64,000 nucleotides of DNA from Cyprinodon diabolis (lineage: Eukaryota > Chordata > Actinopteri > Cyprinodontiformes > Cyprinodontidae), in the NCBI GenBank assembly GCA_030533445.1, contig CM060076.1, positions 12,192,501-12,256,500 on the forward strand, written 5' to 3'. Below the pieces are notes generated by a model. That model was given only the letters and a program-made list of their open reading frames with translations. It searched no databases and was not told the origin of the DNA. Each line of letters starts with the position of its first letter. The stretch's first letter is position 1. A program made the position numbers and the translations under genes. This document shows, one piece after another, positions 50,301 through 64,000 of the stretch.

Positions 50301-51315
50301 TTCCAATCTTGTAGCATCACTTTCGGTTTTAGAATATGTTTGACAACTCAAAGCAAGTTAAAGGACTTATGAAAAAGCAACATAAAGTGAGAATAAAAGT
50401 CCAACAAAAGAGAAAACCTAGAACAGCGGTAAAGCTCGACAAAAGCGGAAGCCTTATCTAAATGAATCCAAGAGATTATCAATGATTAATCCAAGTGGTG
50501 ACGGGCCTCTCTTCCATAGCCAAGGTGAGAGTGAGTTAATACTGAAAATAAAGAGACTTGACAGAATGCCTGATAAGGTCCAGCTGCACAGTGAATGAAA
50601 TGTGTTTGATCTCAAACAGTAGAACAAAAAAAGAAAAGGGTGAGGAAAACTCTATTTGACTGCACTGTACGTAGGAAAACCGTTGCTATTTTTAATTTTG
50701 GTACATTTTGCTTGAACTAAAGTAAACCTAAACAACATAAAATGTTAGTTTTTTCACAAAATTATAAAGCTTGTGCCTTGACTAGAGAGGAGAGGGCTGT
50801 TAGGTGTTTCTTTCTGACCACTTGGATGAATCACTGACGATCTCTTGGATTAATTTTGGTAAGGCTACTACTTTTAGGTTGTTTTTGGAATAAAGTCTTA
50901 CATTACCTCTTTTTTCTTCTAAAATGTCTGCTGCAGTGTTCCTTTTCTTCCACTTGATGGCGCTCCATCACTGTTCCAATACATGTCTCTCCTCTTAGAC
51001 ACCTACGTCAAGCTTACCATGCTGGACTCCAAGGGCAAGGAGATGTCCAAGCGCAAGACAGCGGTGTGCCGTGGCCAGCCCAACCCCACCTACAAGGAGA
51101 CCTTCGTCTTCCAGGTGGCTCTCTTCCAGCTGTCTGAAGTCTCGCTGGTGGTGTCTGTGTTCTGCAGGAGGAGCAGCATGAGGCCCAGGGAGAGGCTGGG
51201 ATGGGTCTCCTTAGGCCACAGCAGCACCACAGAGGAGCAGCAAGCCCACTGGACAGAGATGAGGGAGGCAGAGGGGCAGCAGGTCTGCCACTGGCATACT
51301 CTCACTGACACTTAG
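31490..51315 (+). CDS. syt14: Synaptotagmin-14
   Basis: Nine exons are visible: 31490-31502, 35728-35775, 41477-41623, 45237-45371, 45929-46188, 48347-48784, 48879-49059, candidate cassette 49578-49634, and 50999-51315 (stop TAG). Without the cassette they join in frame into 512 aa (human SYT14 is about 555). Order: short extracellular N-terminus (MAIDGGGRNCGAHELICARR), one transmembrane helix (about residues 25-47), variable linker with the conserved PPPY and IPSDSTAVLSPE, C2A (about 219-347) and C2B (about 372-505). The loops lack the clustered aspartates of Ca2+-binding synaptotagmins, consistent with the family's Ca2+-independent membrane-trafficking role. The transmembrane segment argues for SYT14 over SYT16. 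An alternative first exon lies at 44155-45052. It is convergent with extl3. Confidence 0.94.
32267..32345. repeat. (TA)n microsatellite
   Basis: About 39 TA units in syt14 intron 1, preceded by a 17-bp A run. Likely variable between individuals and hard to assemble. Confidence 0.98.
32743..33160. mobile_element. Non-LTR retrotransposon fragment
   Basis: The first half repeats the fragment at 18670-18975 in the same order (AGAATAGAAAATCCCTTCAT, GTCCCACAATGGGG and so on). It continues into CTTCCAGCTGCTGGGAGGAAG and CACTGAAGGAGCTCTCCAG, typical of a teleost LINE 3' region. It lies in syt14 intron 1. Confidence 0.55.
34474..35216. mobile_element. TIR element (family C, copy 2)
   Basis: Inverted ends: TTTGAATTCAGGGGCTGCAT on the left and, reverse-complemented, GTGTTCGATTTCAAAGGCTG on the right, both followed by CATCCTCCGAA-type sequence. 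The interior matches the family C element at 16738-19312 without its nested insertions. No target duplication is clear. It lies in syt14 intron 1. Confidence 0.75.
35728..35775 (+). CDS. syt14: syt14 exon 2
   Basis: A 48-bp exon, phase 1 at both ends, after TCTTCCAG and before GTAAAT. It encodes GGGRNCGAHELICARR, which aligns residue by residue with GGERTCGVHELICIRK of mammalian SYT14. The match establishes the frame even though the exon is short. Confidence 0.88.
37137..37845. mobile_element. hAT MITE with near-perfect TSD
   Basis: The left end is CAGTGGTGGACGAAGTACTC; the right end reverse-complemented is CAGTGGTGGAAAGTAAAAAG. The duplication is CATATTAG at 37129-37136 versus CATATTAA at 37846-37853. 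709 bp, noncoding, in syt14 intron 2. A repeat-like block near 37740-37785 may be a nested fragment. Confidence 0.88.
37851..38040. repeat. Interspersed repeat fragment
   Basis: An AATTCAATTCAATTT start, then TTTATTTATATAGCGCCAAT and CATGCTTGTAGCGACAGTGG. This is a widespread teleost repeat signature from memory; the orientation appears to be minus. Confidence 0.5.
38968..39394. mobile_element. hAT MITE, 427 bp
   Basis: Ends TAGGGATGCAGGATATAATC and, reverse-complemented, TAGGGATGCACGATATTGGG. The duplication is GTATGTAC at 38960-38967 versus GTGTGTAC at 39395-39402 (7 of 8). The interior is rich in ATCGG/CCGAT. It lies in syt14 intron 2. Confidence 0.88.
39500..40068. mobile_element. hAT MITE with exact 8-bp TSD
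   Basis: Ends CAGTGGCGGTTCTAGACC and, reverse-complemented, CATGGGCGGTTCTAGAC. The exact duplication TTATGGAT lies at 39492-39499 and 40069-40076. 569 bp, noncoding, in syt14 intron 2. The ends resemble those of 12736-14215. Confidence 0.93.
41477..41623 (+). CDS. syt14: syt14 exon 3 (transmembrane segment)
   Basis: A 147-bp exon, phase 1 at both ends, after CACCTCAG. It encodes VSPELLGVLSSIAAFVVLMA then LFFLYLSNK: a hydrophobic helix of about 23 residues followed by a basic stop-transfer region and a polar linker. This is the membrane anchor of the canonical isoform. Confidence 0.92.
42829..43624. mobile_element. TTAA-flanked MITE (Kolobok- or piggyBac-type)
   Basis: Ends AGGAAAAGTCCGG and, reverse-complemented, AGGAAAAGTCCAG, flanked by TTAA at 42825-42828 and 43625-43628. 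796 bp, noncoding. The AGG termini fit Kolobok better than piggyBac (which starts CC), but this is inference. A perfect hairpin lies near its middle. It is in syt14 intron 3, upstream of the alternative exon. Confidence 0.8.
43141..43187. repeat. Perfect 21-bp inverted repeat with 5-nt loop
   Basis: The left arm is 43141-43161 (starts CGAGAGCTATAG), the loop CAATA is 43162-43166 and the right arm is 43167-43187. All 21 positions pair. It lies close to the centre of the TTAA-flanked MITE. Confidence 0.97.
43675..43805 (-). mobile_element. GGAT-family retroposon 3' fragment
   Basis: Contains CTCAGGGTCGCGGTGGGGCT and AAGGTACACCCTGGACAGG, related to the elements at 5515-5669 and 10127-10317 but without a long GGAT tail. 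It lies about 350 bp upstream of the alternative syt14 first exon. Confidence 0.6.
44155..45052 (+). CDS. syt14: Candidate alternative first exon of syt14 (Lys/Glu-rich N-terminus)
   Basis: An open frame of 299 codons plus one base, starting GGGAGATGG and ending at CAAG|GTTAGA. The donor is in phase 1, exactly the phase needed by the next syt14 exon (45237). The first 55 residues (MAFFKSFQPTLPSVNISSIL, then a VDDLANAVSDATYAVSDQL-type stretch) look like an amphipathic helix. The rest is strongly charged, with coiled-coil-like Glu/Arg/Lys runs and a poly-Lys end. Spliced to exons 4-9 it would give a protein of about 742 aa without the transmembrane segment. No in-frame acceptor joins it to exon 3, so a separate promoter is likely. 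Whether mammals have the equivalent exon I cannot confirm. Confidence 0.75.
45237..45371 (+). CDS. syt14: syt14 exon 4 (linker)
   Basis: 135 bp, phase 1 to phase 1, after GTACAG and before GTAATA. It encodes a polar linker ending LEGYSSEASSEQ, matching YDGYSSEASIDEG of mammalian SYT14. It accepts splicing from either exon 3 or the alternative exon 44155-45052. Confidence 0.88.
45929..46188 (+). CDS. syt14: syt14 exon 5 (linker with PPPY)
   Basis: 260 bp, phase 1 to phase 0. It encodes a serine-rich linker with LTELQPPPY, SDSPRCSSEAS and EEDIPSDSTAVLSPE, all aligned with SYT14. PPPY is a possible WW-domain ligand (inference). The donor is GAG|GTAAGT. Confidence 0.92.
46622..47465 (-). mobile_element. 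tRNA-derived SINE interrupted by a hAT MITE
   Basis: Read on the minus strand, the right part (47359-47465) is tRNA-like: TTGGCCTAGAGGGTTAGAGC (A-box region) and GGTTTGATCCCC (B-box-like). The left part (46622-46722) is the tail with TGATCTCACATTGGAGAAAT. A hAT element separates the two. Confidence 0.65.
46723..47350. mobile_element. hAT MITE nested in a SINE, exact TSD
   Basis: Ends CAGAGATGGGAAGTAACG and, reverse-complemented, CAGAGATGGCAAAAGTACAC. The exact 8-bp duplication GTTAAGGG lies at 46715-46722 and 47351-47358. 628 bp, rich in TACTTTTACT, noncoding, in syt14 intron 5. Confidence 0.94.
48347..48784 (+). CDS. syt14: syt14 exon 6 (C2A domain)
   Basis: 438 bp, phase 0 at both ends. 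It encodes the C2A beta-sandwich from QYGTLDVAFEYDS to LNLQGKIALPVTLEPGS. The stretches WQVHLVLLPTKKQRAKT and GPCPVFTETFKF are nearly identical to mammalian SYT14. The loop after DIPALKQTG lacks the Asp residues that coordinate Ca2+. Confidence 0.95.
48879..49059 (+). CDS. syt14: syt14 exon 7 (start of C2B)
   Basis: 181 bp, phase 0 to phase 1. It encodes a short Ser-rich linker, then LPEILLGLIYNSATGQLSAE and VIQGSHFKTTASDKPV, the first strands of C2B. Joining directly to exon 9 gives KPVNTYVKLTML, matching RPPNTYVKLTLL of mammals. Confidence 0.93.
49578..49634 (+). CDS. syt14: Candidate syt14 57-bp cassette exon
   Basis: It lies between CCTTTTAG and the donor GAG|GTAAGG. It is 57 bp, open, and phase 1 at both ends, so it can be included or skipped without changing frame. 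It encodes about 19 residues, NGLFCCVKHFVGGQLYIMR, and the following join would read DTYVKL instead of NTYVKL. The insert would sit in the C2B loop that corresponds to Ca2+-binding loop 1. The base match to both splice consensus sites and the two phases support it; expression is not shown. Confidence 0.6.
50999..51315 (+). CDS. syt14: syt14 last exon (C2B)
   Basis: 317 bp from the acceptor TCCTCTTAG to stop TAG at 51313-51315. It encodes TYVKLTMLDSKGKEMSKRKT, GQPNPTYKETFVFQVALFQL and the C-terminal helix ending QQVCHWHTLTDT. These follow mammalian SYT14 closely. The 3' UTR follows. Confidence 0.95.
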
Positions 51316-52223
51316 GAGGACTGTAGCAAAAGTAAAGAGCATTTCAAGCTGGGAGAAAAGCACGAAGCACTGTCTGAGGAGAGTGTCCTTGTTTTGCACA
51401 TTGAAGCAAGGATGGGGTCTCTCTCCCACCCCTCACTGCTGGACTGAAAGGATACCCTTTAACCTGCCACTTTTGTCTGATGCAGCCAGTCTGGGCTAAT
51501 GAATAAGGCTTTATACCTCCAGTTAAAGACTGACACTGTAATGACAGGATGTGAAGTTCAGCAAAAAGAATTTGTTTTTTTTTTATATATATATATAAAG
51601 ATACTTTTAACATTAAAATGTACACCAACTGTTTACAGGACCAACATGAAAACACTTCCAGAACAGCTTCGGCCTTTGAATCTCGGACCAAAGATTTTGG
51701 TCCAGGAGCAGCAGACTTCTTCCAATACTTTCTGGGCTTCAGCCATCACCAGCATACCAGACATTTCTCTACCACTGAATTAAAAAGACAATTCAATGAG
51801 TGGACTGTTAGTCCTGTAACATGCTGCAACGATGCTTACAAGCTATTCTTTTTACAGTACGTTTACATGCACAGCATTATGCAATTTAAATGAGTTGGTT
51901 TGCCCCCTTTCTTAGAAATCTTTTGTTGTTTTTACAAAAAAAAATGTTCTTCATATGGTGGACTTACATAACTGAACACTATGCATCTGATGCCATTGTA
52001 TACAGGAAGGGTGCAAATGTTCCCTCTCCTCGCCGAGTCTCTTATAGAAATGGACACAGCTCTGCATGCCGCCTGTGCTGAAGGACAGCTTCATTTCCTG
52101 TGCAATACAAACTGAGCCTGTATCACCGTTCAGCCTTCTGACAGCTCTTCCATGTTCGTTCATGTAGAAACATGGTGCATCACGCCGGGCCGAGGAGGAA
52201 AATGCAACAGACGGCACAGTCCC

Positions 52224-52363
52224 AATAAAACCCAGCTGTCTGAAAGAGCAGCGCCCACAACGGCCTCAGCTGTGCTTACTGAACCAGAGAGAGGAAAGCA
52301 GAGTTAAAGACACATGAATCATATTTCTTTTTTATATGTGATGTTTCAGAAACCTTGAATAAA
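52224..52363 (+). terminator. syt14: syt14 3' UTR poly(A) signals
   Basis: AATAAA occurs at 52224-52229 and again at 52358-52363, about 0.9 and 1.05 kb after the stop codon, with no further coding sequence on this strand. Either could define the transcript end. Confidence 0.5.
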
Positions 52364-55300
52364 TATTAGAACTACTGAGCAAAAGTCTGAGGAATGGTAT
52401 GAGGACCTGTAAGTATAGGGAGGTGTGAGTCAGAAAAGCTTCCCTGAGGACAAATGAAGCCTCCACAGTCACACCCATGTCTTCCTGCCTTGGAGACAGG
52501 CGTGTTCTTCGATGCCCATTTTGACAGTTAGTCTTGTTGAACAGTGCTTACGTCACAGCTCATCCTTGCGGTTCTGCTGGAGAAAAAAAAAATTGTAGAT
52601 TTAAATTAATATTATTTTAAGTTATGAGAAACAAATCCACAACTTGTATGTTTTTTTGTTTGTTTGTTTTCCAGAGATTTACCCTCTGTGTGAACCATTT
52701 AATGTTATTTTGCTATCTTCAGATACTCAGATAAGCCGTTTTAAAGTCAATAATAGAGTTCTCAAATCTGGAAACATTTTAACATATTTTCTTAGTTAGT
52801 TCCAGTGCTTTGTTTGAAATCCAAACCAGTTAAACATAAGACCCACCAGTCCAATAAGTCCGTCAGTGATTAAAACCAGAATAATCAGCAATGTGGAGAA
52901 AAGTTAATGTTTAGAAGTTGGTAATGATAAAAAATAAGTTGGACATCTTTTGCATGCATTTGTCAACATAGAGGTGGATTTTGACGCTGTTAACAAACTG
53001 TTAATTTAGTCGCAGAACAAATAGAAATCCAGTTTCTTTATTTTCTCCTCTTTTGCAGTCCTGCCTCCCATTTCTCTACCAGTTAAGACCCTTTGAATAT
53101 TGGTAGGTGTTCCATTTTCCATCTGGTTTAACTTTCCTTTTTTTTTTTTGTGCACTCTATTAGGTTTAACATGCCATACCAAAACAAAGTAAGGCAGAAT
53201 TGTTTAATTTGAGAAAAGAATATAAAACTTCATGAGGAAAAATTCCAAAGTTTGGTTCCCATTTCTATTGAATCACTTAAACTCTGACACTTATGAATAA
53301 TATCCAGTGTTGCCAACTGATGTCACAGGTCATATATTAGCTTTGTAGAGATCAGTGTTTGATTTAATTCTAGTATAAATACAGAGCATTAGTCACCAAA
53401 CAGGATAAATCAGACTGAGAAACAAAATGGACAAATCAAGGGTGAGGAGTCAGGGGACTTTAATCCAGGGTTAATTATGAAACTATTTTCAAACCTTTTA
53501 TATATCTTACTAAGCCGAATTTAATCCACACTCAAAACATGGAATGAGCATGACACAGCTACCAGCTTACCAACACTCGTTTGTTCATTTAAACTGAGGT
53601 TTTGAGAAAGAAAGACCATCAAATGTATTTAGGAAACCAGCACAAAGTGACTCCACTTATATTTCAATCTAAAGTAAATCCAAACACATGAAGTGTCTTA
53701 GTAATTAGCTATTGTTGAAATGAAAATGAATTTTGCACGGAAACAAAAATAAAAGCCTGTTTATAGCAGCAGGATCCAGAGATCATTTCTCTGTAATCAC
53801 TATAAAATAAATATTTCCCCAGAACATTAGGCTTAGGTTCTCCTAAAAGGTTCTTAACAACTCCAGCCACGACTGCAGTGCGTCTGCAACTCACGGTATA
53901 AAGGCAAAAGGAAGAAATAGTACGAAAGAATCTTGTTTTTAATGCAGCCCAGAGGCCAATGGCAGCTGTGGAGGAGCTGCAAAGATCTACAGCTGAAGTG
54001 GGAAAACATTTAATGAAAAACAAACCATTAGTTATGCACGCCACAACCCCAGCATATATGGGAGACAAGGTGCAAAAAGTTCCTTTGGTGGTCTGTCCCA
54101 AGCAAGGAATGGTAGAGGTAGCATTATGCTGTGGGAAAGCTTTTCTGAAAGCTGGTCGGAGACAGTAAAGAAAACCTGCAAGAAGGTAAAGACTAAAGCA
54201 GATTCTCCTTCCAAAGGGACAAAACCCTTCAATAAAGCCTGGCTTTCAGTTGTATGCTGCTTTATTTGTCTGTCTTTAAAATGCTCTTGTGTTTATGGTT
54301 GCAAGGTGATCAAATGTAATGAGAAAATTCAAAGGGAGTCCCACTGCCGGGAATTTATCTAAGGAAGGAAGCAGCTACAAGAATGAAGACAAGTCACAAT
54401 ACGTTTTTGTTAAACAAGGTTTTATTTCCATTCTTCTGGTCTTTGAATGGTATGTCTGACGCAGTCAGTCTGACAGCAGGTGGCTGGAGCCTCACCCAAA
54501 GGGGGGAGACAGACCAAGTAGCACACATCAATATTTACACCTTGCAGGGGGACTGCAGACTTTTAGATTTATTCTACTTCAAGCCACAGAAAACTAGTTG
54601 TGCTACTGTAGCTTGAGGGGGAGAAAAAAAAAAAAAGCTGGCTTGAACTGAGCCCTAAGGACTCGATCAGAGTCGGAAGGTAATTACAAAACACCTAGAA
54701 GGTTATTGTATTTCCATCAGGAGGGGATATATAGTTTGGTTTTGGTCACGTCCCAAAAGACCGAATAAAAAAAAAAAAAAAAAAAAAAAAAATCTGCATC
54801 CCAGAAATATAGACAGAGCCTTTTTTACTTTAATAGGAGCTGTACTCTGGAGCAGGTGCAACATTTGGCCTTTAAGACTTCCTCTCCTCTGCTCATGTTG
54901 GAGGCACCACAAAGTCATTAGCAACAAATCAACGTGACGTGTCAATTAGGTAATATAAGTGATTAGGTACAAGCAACCACAACATTATGGTTTTATTGCA
55001 TGTCTTATCAAGTTTAAAAACATTAATAAATATACACCATTTTGTTAAAGTTCCATAAAAGCATCCTCACAGAATACAAATGCTGGGAAAGACCATCACT
55101 TTGACCTTTTTTTAGGTTTTATGTTCAGATTACACAAATTAGCAGGATTTTGGATTTATAATACATGATGGTTCGGCTCCAGTAGTCGTACCATTCTGCA
55201 TCCCTTTATTGAGCATCTCGCAATCTTATGCTGTAAAGCTGCAGACATCGTACCCATTTGGCAAAAAAAAAAAAAAAAAAAAAAAAAAACATTCAAGCAA

Positions 55301-55772
55301 AAGGTAAAGGAATCAATGTGACACTTTAAAAACTTTGTCTACATGAGGATGTGGCCCCATATCTGTGCTGGAAAAGGCAGAACGTTAATGAGATTTGACA
55401 TTCAAATGGAAATTTGCTTTCCCCGTTCTGGGAGCAAAGCTCTCGTTTTCAGCACGGTACGGACACAAACTGCAGCAGTGAAATGGGAGCACAGGAGCCA
55501 AATTAGCCAACGAGTTGATGTTTTGGACCATTTCTTCACTCGGATCATTACCATTGCTCCCCCATAAAACAAAACTAAATTAATTAGAGAGATCTAACTG
55601 TGCTAGTAGGAGGTATATTTGTCACATTCTGACAGAGGAAGAAAAAACTGTAGCTTGTAGTTTCAGATTTAATGTCCTAAGAGCACATTCTAGTCAGAGG
55701 TTTACAGAAATTCCTCATGGACATAAAAGTCATTAGTTTTAGGCATTTAATGAGGCATTTGAACAGTTCTTT

Positions 55773-55799
55773 TGTGTGTGTGTGTGTGTGTGTGTGTGG
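55773..55799. repeat. (TG)n microsatellite
   Basis: About 13 TG units followed by a G-rich stretch (GGTGTGGGGGAGGGGG). Confidence 0.95.
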
Positions 55800-56275
55800 T
55801 GTGGGGGAGGGGGTAATGACACACATACATCAGCAATAAAAAAAATAAAAGAATAGATGAGTGCAAAGGATTAGCTCAAATATATACACCTCCAGTAATA
55901 TTTGGTTAATTTTGCAGCTAAACAGCAGTTTTTCTTAACGTCGGTAAAAATTAATTGTCCCTTTTGAGTTATCAAGTTCCTGACAAGATCCTGGCCGAGA
56001 GTTTGACCTCTCCTGCTGGCAGAATTATCAGAACTAATTTTAATTGGTTTATTTTCTGCCACTGAAACAGCTTTAGGCAATGTTCACACTTCTAATGGGC
56101 TCCTTCAAAGTTTTCATGTAAAAGTTTCAAACTTTTTTTAGGCTTCCTATTCCTCACTTTGTCTTGAGCGATTTTTAAATATAAAATACAAACATTAACT
56201 GTGAATTTATGACTGATATGTGCATGGGGGGTATAATGCATAAATAGAAAATAATTGAAAGATAGGTTTGGATAT

Positions 56276-56490
56276 AATGAAGGTAGGAAAGGAAGGGCAA
56301 GAGGAAAGGAAGCAGGAAACAAAAATTAAAGGTGAAAAAAGAGAAGGAAGGACACAAGGATGAAAATAGGGCAAATTAAATGACAAAAAGAGGAGAGAAA
56401 GAGGGAGATGGAAGAGGATACATGCAAGGTAGGAGGAATAGAAGGAAGAAAAGATAAAAGGGACTGAATTAAGGACACAATGAAAAAACG
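56276..56490. repeat. Purine-rich tract
   Basis: More than 200 bases that are mostly A and G on the plus strand (AAGGAAGG, GAGAGAAAGAGGGAGATGG and similar). It lies in the likely 3' UTR of extl3, whose transcript would be pyrimidine-rich here. Confidence 0.8.
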
Positions 56491-58193
56491 GACTACACAA
56501 TAGAGTGAGGGTGACCAGTTGTTAGAAGATAGTGTAGAAGGAAGGACAAAGGACACTTCCTAATGCTAATGATAATGCAGACCGGTAAAAATAAATTCAA
56601 TTCCCGTTTGCTTAGGGACCCAACAAAGGATGAAAGCTAAAAAGAAATCTAAGCCTTCGAAAGCCAGTTTTGATGAAGTATAGGATGAATGAATTACTGA
56701 GACACTCCACTTTGTACAAGTTCAACAGAAAGCAACCCAAGAACTCCTAAACCTCATTAGAAGATGCTGGAATATCAGCCTCAATGTCAGCAACTGACTG
56801 AGTTTAACATCAACACGGACTGAAATCAGACAAATATCAAATATAAATCTGCTGACATGAACGAGTCAAATTCTCTAAACTTTTATCCTCAAGACATAAA
56901 CAATAAGAAATGTATAAGGATACTGACAGGCACAGTTATTGTGGCCCGATAACTGGACCCTATATCCCTTCAGGTTGTTCTGTTGTACTTTAAAAAGTGA
57001 CCCAAATAATTATTGACTATCAGCAAATTTGTGTAATTTAACTCAAACAATTAGTTATATAGATATTACTTGGACAAAGCTGTACGGTCCAATAGAAATT
57101 ATAGAGCTGGTATGTGAATAAATAAAACAGACCTCAGCATTTTAACATTTTTAGACTTTAAAATGTTTTACAAAGAAAGCCGACTAATTTTCTCAACCAA
57201 TTCTATGGTGGTCAGGGTTCAGTTATAGTCAGAATCGTTCTGATGGCAGCAAAATGAGGGTTTGAAAAGCCTAATAAAAGGCATTCATAGCTTTAAAAAT
57301 AAATTACTGAGGGTAAATTATATTTTCAGCATGTATGAGGTATGGATGATCAGGAATTTAAAAATAATCTAAAACTTGTGCTTAAAAAAACATTTTTTTA
57401 TATTTGTTGTCATTATTGAGAGTTTTATGACCGGTGTTTATTAACTCCTCAAACTGGATTCAAGCTTGATTTAGGCTGCAGTGCTTCTTTAGGTATATTT
57501 ATAATCTGCAGGTGTTTGGTTAATATTACTCCTTTTAAAGATGACTTGAACCAGAAAATGTGTTGGCTGGTTTTACTGACAGTTCTCAGGCATTGCGGTG
57601 ACTGCTAAATTCCCTCTGGAGGACGTACTGCTGTCTAGACAGGACTGGACTCAGCGGTTGTACTTTTGATTTCCCCAAAGGCGGGGAGGTTTGGAAAAAT
57701 GTCCACAAGAAGTATATTTACACATTTAAATGACATCATTTAAAAAAAAAAGAAAGTCTGATAAAATACGTCTGACCATCAGTGCTCAAGTTTAAAGAAG
57801 GTTTTTTTTTTTCTTTTTTAACTAAAATGCTCCCAGTTTAATCCATTATGTGTTTCTGTACACTTTAAGACTGCCTCCTTTTTTTCAGCAGGCAGTTAAG
57901 AGGTGCAAACAGTTTCTGTAACTAGTGGTTGATGATGGAACATGATTGGAAAGGCATGTAAAAAAAAAAAAAAGAAAAGTGTCCAATGGAAAAGCTTCAT
58001 TTCTCTGCAGTAGTTTCCTTTATCTTCCGCTCTCTGAATCCACAGTTGTTAAACGTTCGATCCAACTCAACATCTGATCCCTCCTGCTTGTTAATCCTGC
58101 AGTCCGACCGTCAGTCTTCCTCACTACTTCTGGTGGAAGTTTCAGTCAATTCATCCACTGTTTCAGGCTCTCTGTAAGACGATCAACCCCACA

Positions 58194-63029
<4,836 letters not shown>

Positions 63030-64000
63030 CTGAGAGACACCATCAAACAGAAAAACAGATTCCTTTGAAACTTTGCTCAAGCTCTTACAAGATCAGATAA
63101 AGCTTTTTCCTCATGCATTTCCATCCAACCCCTTATTTATATGCTTATATTATATTAATAAGTAATGTTAAATGCCAAAGAATTTTAGTAAGTCATAAAC
63201 TTATTCTTAATCCTTCAAATTAGTAACAGCTTGACGTAATCATAAACTGCAACATCATTTGTTTGGGTTTTGTGTGACAAAGTACATAAAGTACTATAAA
63301 GTAGTTTTTACAATTTGAAATCCAAAAAGTGGAGAATGGCGTTTCTTTAATAAGCGTTCTTTGCCAAAGTTTAGCTTGATGTTCTACTGCTTTTTTACTT
63401 CTGTAGCAGCTTTTGCCACACTGAAAAAAAAGGCATTTAAAACTTAAAATTGGAATCATGCATATAGAAAACTAATAAGAAAAGCATTTTCTAATAGTAG
63501 ATTGTACATTTTTCATTGAATTATTAATGAACTGTATTTATTAAGCCATTTTCCAAATCTATATGGAGTGCTACATGAAGATAAAAAAAAAACAATTCAT
63601 AAATCTGATTAATAGCTTTGTTATGACACGTTTAAAATATGGATTCCTTCTCTTTCATCTTGCATTTTAAAATACTTTTCTCAGCTGCATTGTGATTTTA
63701 GCTCTCTCATCGGTTAGACATCCACACTTGGTTCACAACATGACCATCAATAGAGCTGCTAACATCTGAGGAGCTACTGCGATTGTTTAACTGGTTTTCA
63801 GTGTGCTCAGGGATCAAAAGGTTAATAGAGAGGTTATAAACTGAAATGGCTGTTTTTCAATGACTCCTGGTCCTCCATACCCTGAAGTCTGGATCATTGT
63901 CCTGACAGCAAATCGTCCAAGATGAGCTGTGGAATTTTTCAGCTGCTCCAGATTAATCCTTGCATTGTGTGTTGTGCTCTTTGGTCTTCATGAATCTGTT
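63030..64000. other. extl3: extl3 intron at window edge
   Basis: No exon was recognised between the exon ending at 63029 and the right edge. The upstream extl3 exons should lie beyond 64000. Confidence 0.5.

Larger units (their letters stand above)
52400..58190 (-). other. Intergenic and probable extl3 3' UTR
   Basis: No exon was recognised. extl3 ends at 58194 and syt14 ends near 52363, so the tail-to-tail interval includes both 3' UTRs. It holds A-runs (54767-54791, 55264-55289), a (TG)n tract and a purine-rich tract. The region 53930-54175 includes ATTATGCTGTGGGAAAGCTT, which resembles a decayed teleost transposon. The length of the extl3 3' UTR cannot be fixed by eye. Confidence 0.45.

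Noticed and set aside
53959..54168. A 69-residue frame beginning MAAVEELQRS
   Set aside because: The sequence resembles a decayed teleost transposon rather than a gene, and has no conserved domain.

Overview
The window looks like a stretch of teleost fish chromosome. It is AT-rich and intron-rich, with vertebrate GT-AG splice sites. It carries three recognisable vertebrate gene families and is full of teleost-type repeats: hAT MITEs with 8-bp target-site duplications (TSDs), a TTAA-flanked MITE, tRNA-derived SINEs, GGAT-tailed retroposons and a solo LTR. No species can be named from the sequence alone.

Region 1 (about 1-27,700) is a cluster of three cytosolic 5'-nucleotidase 1 (NT5C1, cN-I) copies. 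Copy 3 (20562-25406, minus) is an intact six-exon gene encoding 361 aa. Copy 2 (8021-14830, plus) has all six exon positions, but a GGAT/ATCC microsatellite has replaced the exon 3 splice acceptor. Copy 1 (3140-6398, minus) has intact exons 3-6 but no exons 1-2, promoter or native poly(A) signal. Copies 1 and 2 form a large imperfect palindrome (arms about 2966-7528 and 8386-15022). Its 857-bp centre holds the promoter and exons 1-2. Inversion of that centre would, in principle, hand the promoter and exons 1-2 from copy 2 to copy 1.

Region 2 (27,700-31,400) is intergenic, with a decayed hAT element and a solo LTR that has a perfect 5-bp TSD.

Region 3 (31490-51315, plus) is a synaptotagmin-14 gene (syt14). 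Nine exons are visible, encoding an N-terminal transmembrane segment and two C2 domains (512 aa without the cassette). There is also an in-phase alternative first exon of 898 bp that would replace the membrane anchor with about 300 Lys/Glu-rich residues. A symmetric 57-bp candidate cassette exon would insert 19 residues at the first loop region of C2B. The introns host several hAT MITEs with clear TSDs and a TTAA-flanked MITE with a perfect 21-bp hairpin.

Region 4 (52,400-64,000, minus) is the 3' end of extl3 (exostosin-like 3, heparan sulfate synthesis). The last three coding exons are present and the gene runs off the right edge. syt14 and extl3 are convergent. No operon, CRISPR array or prokaryotic system is present.
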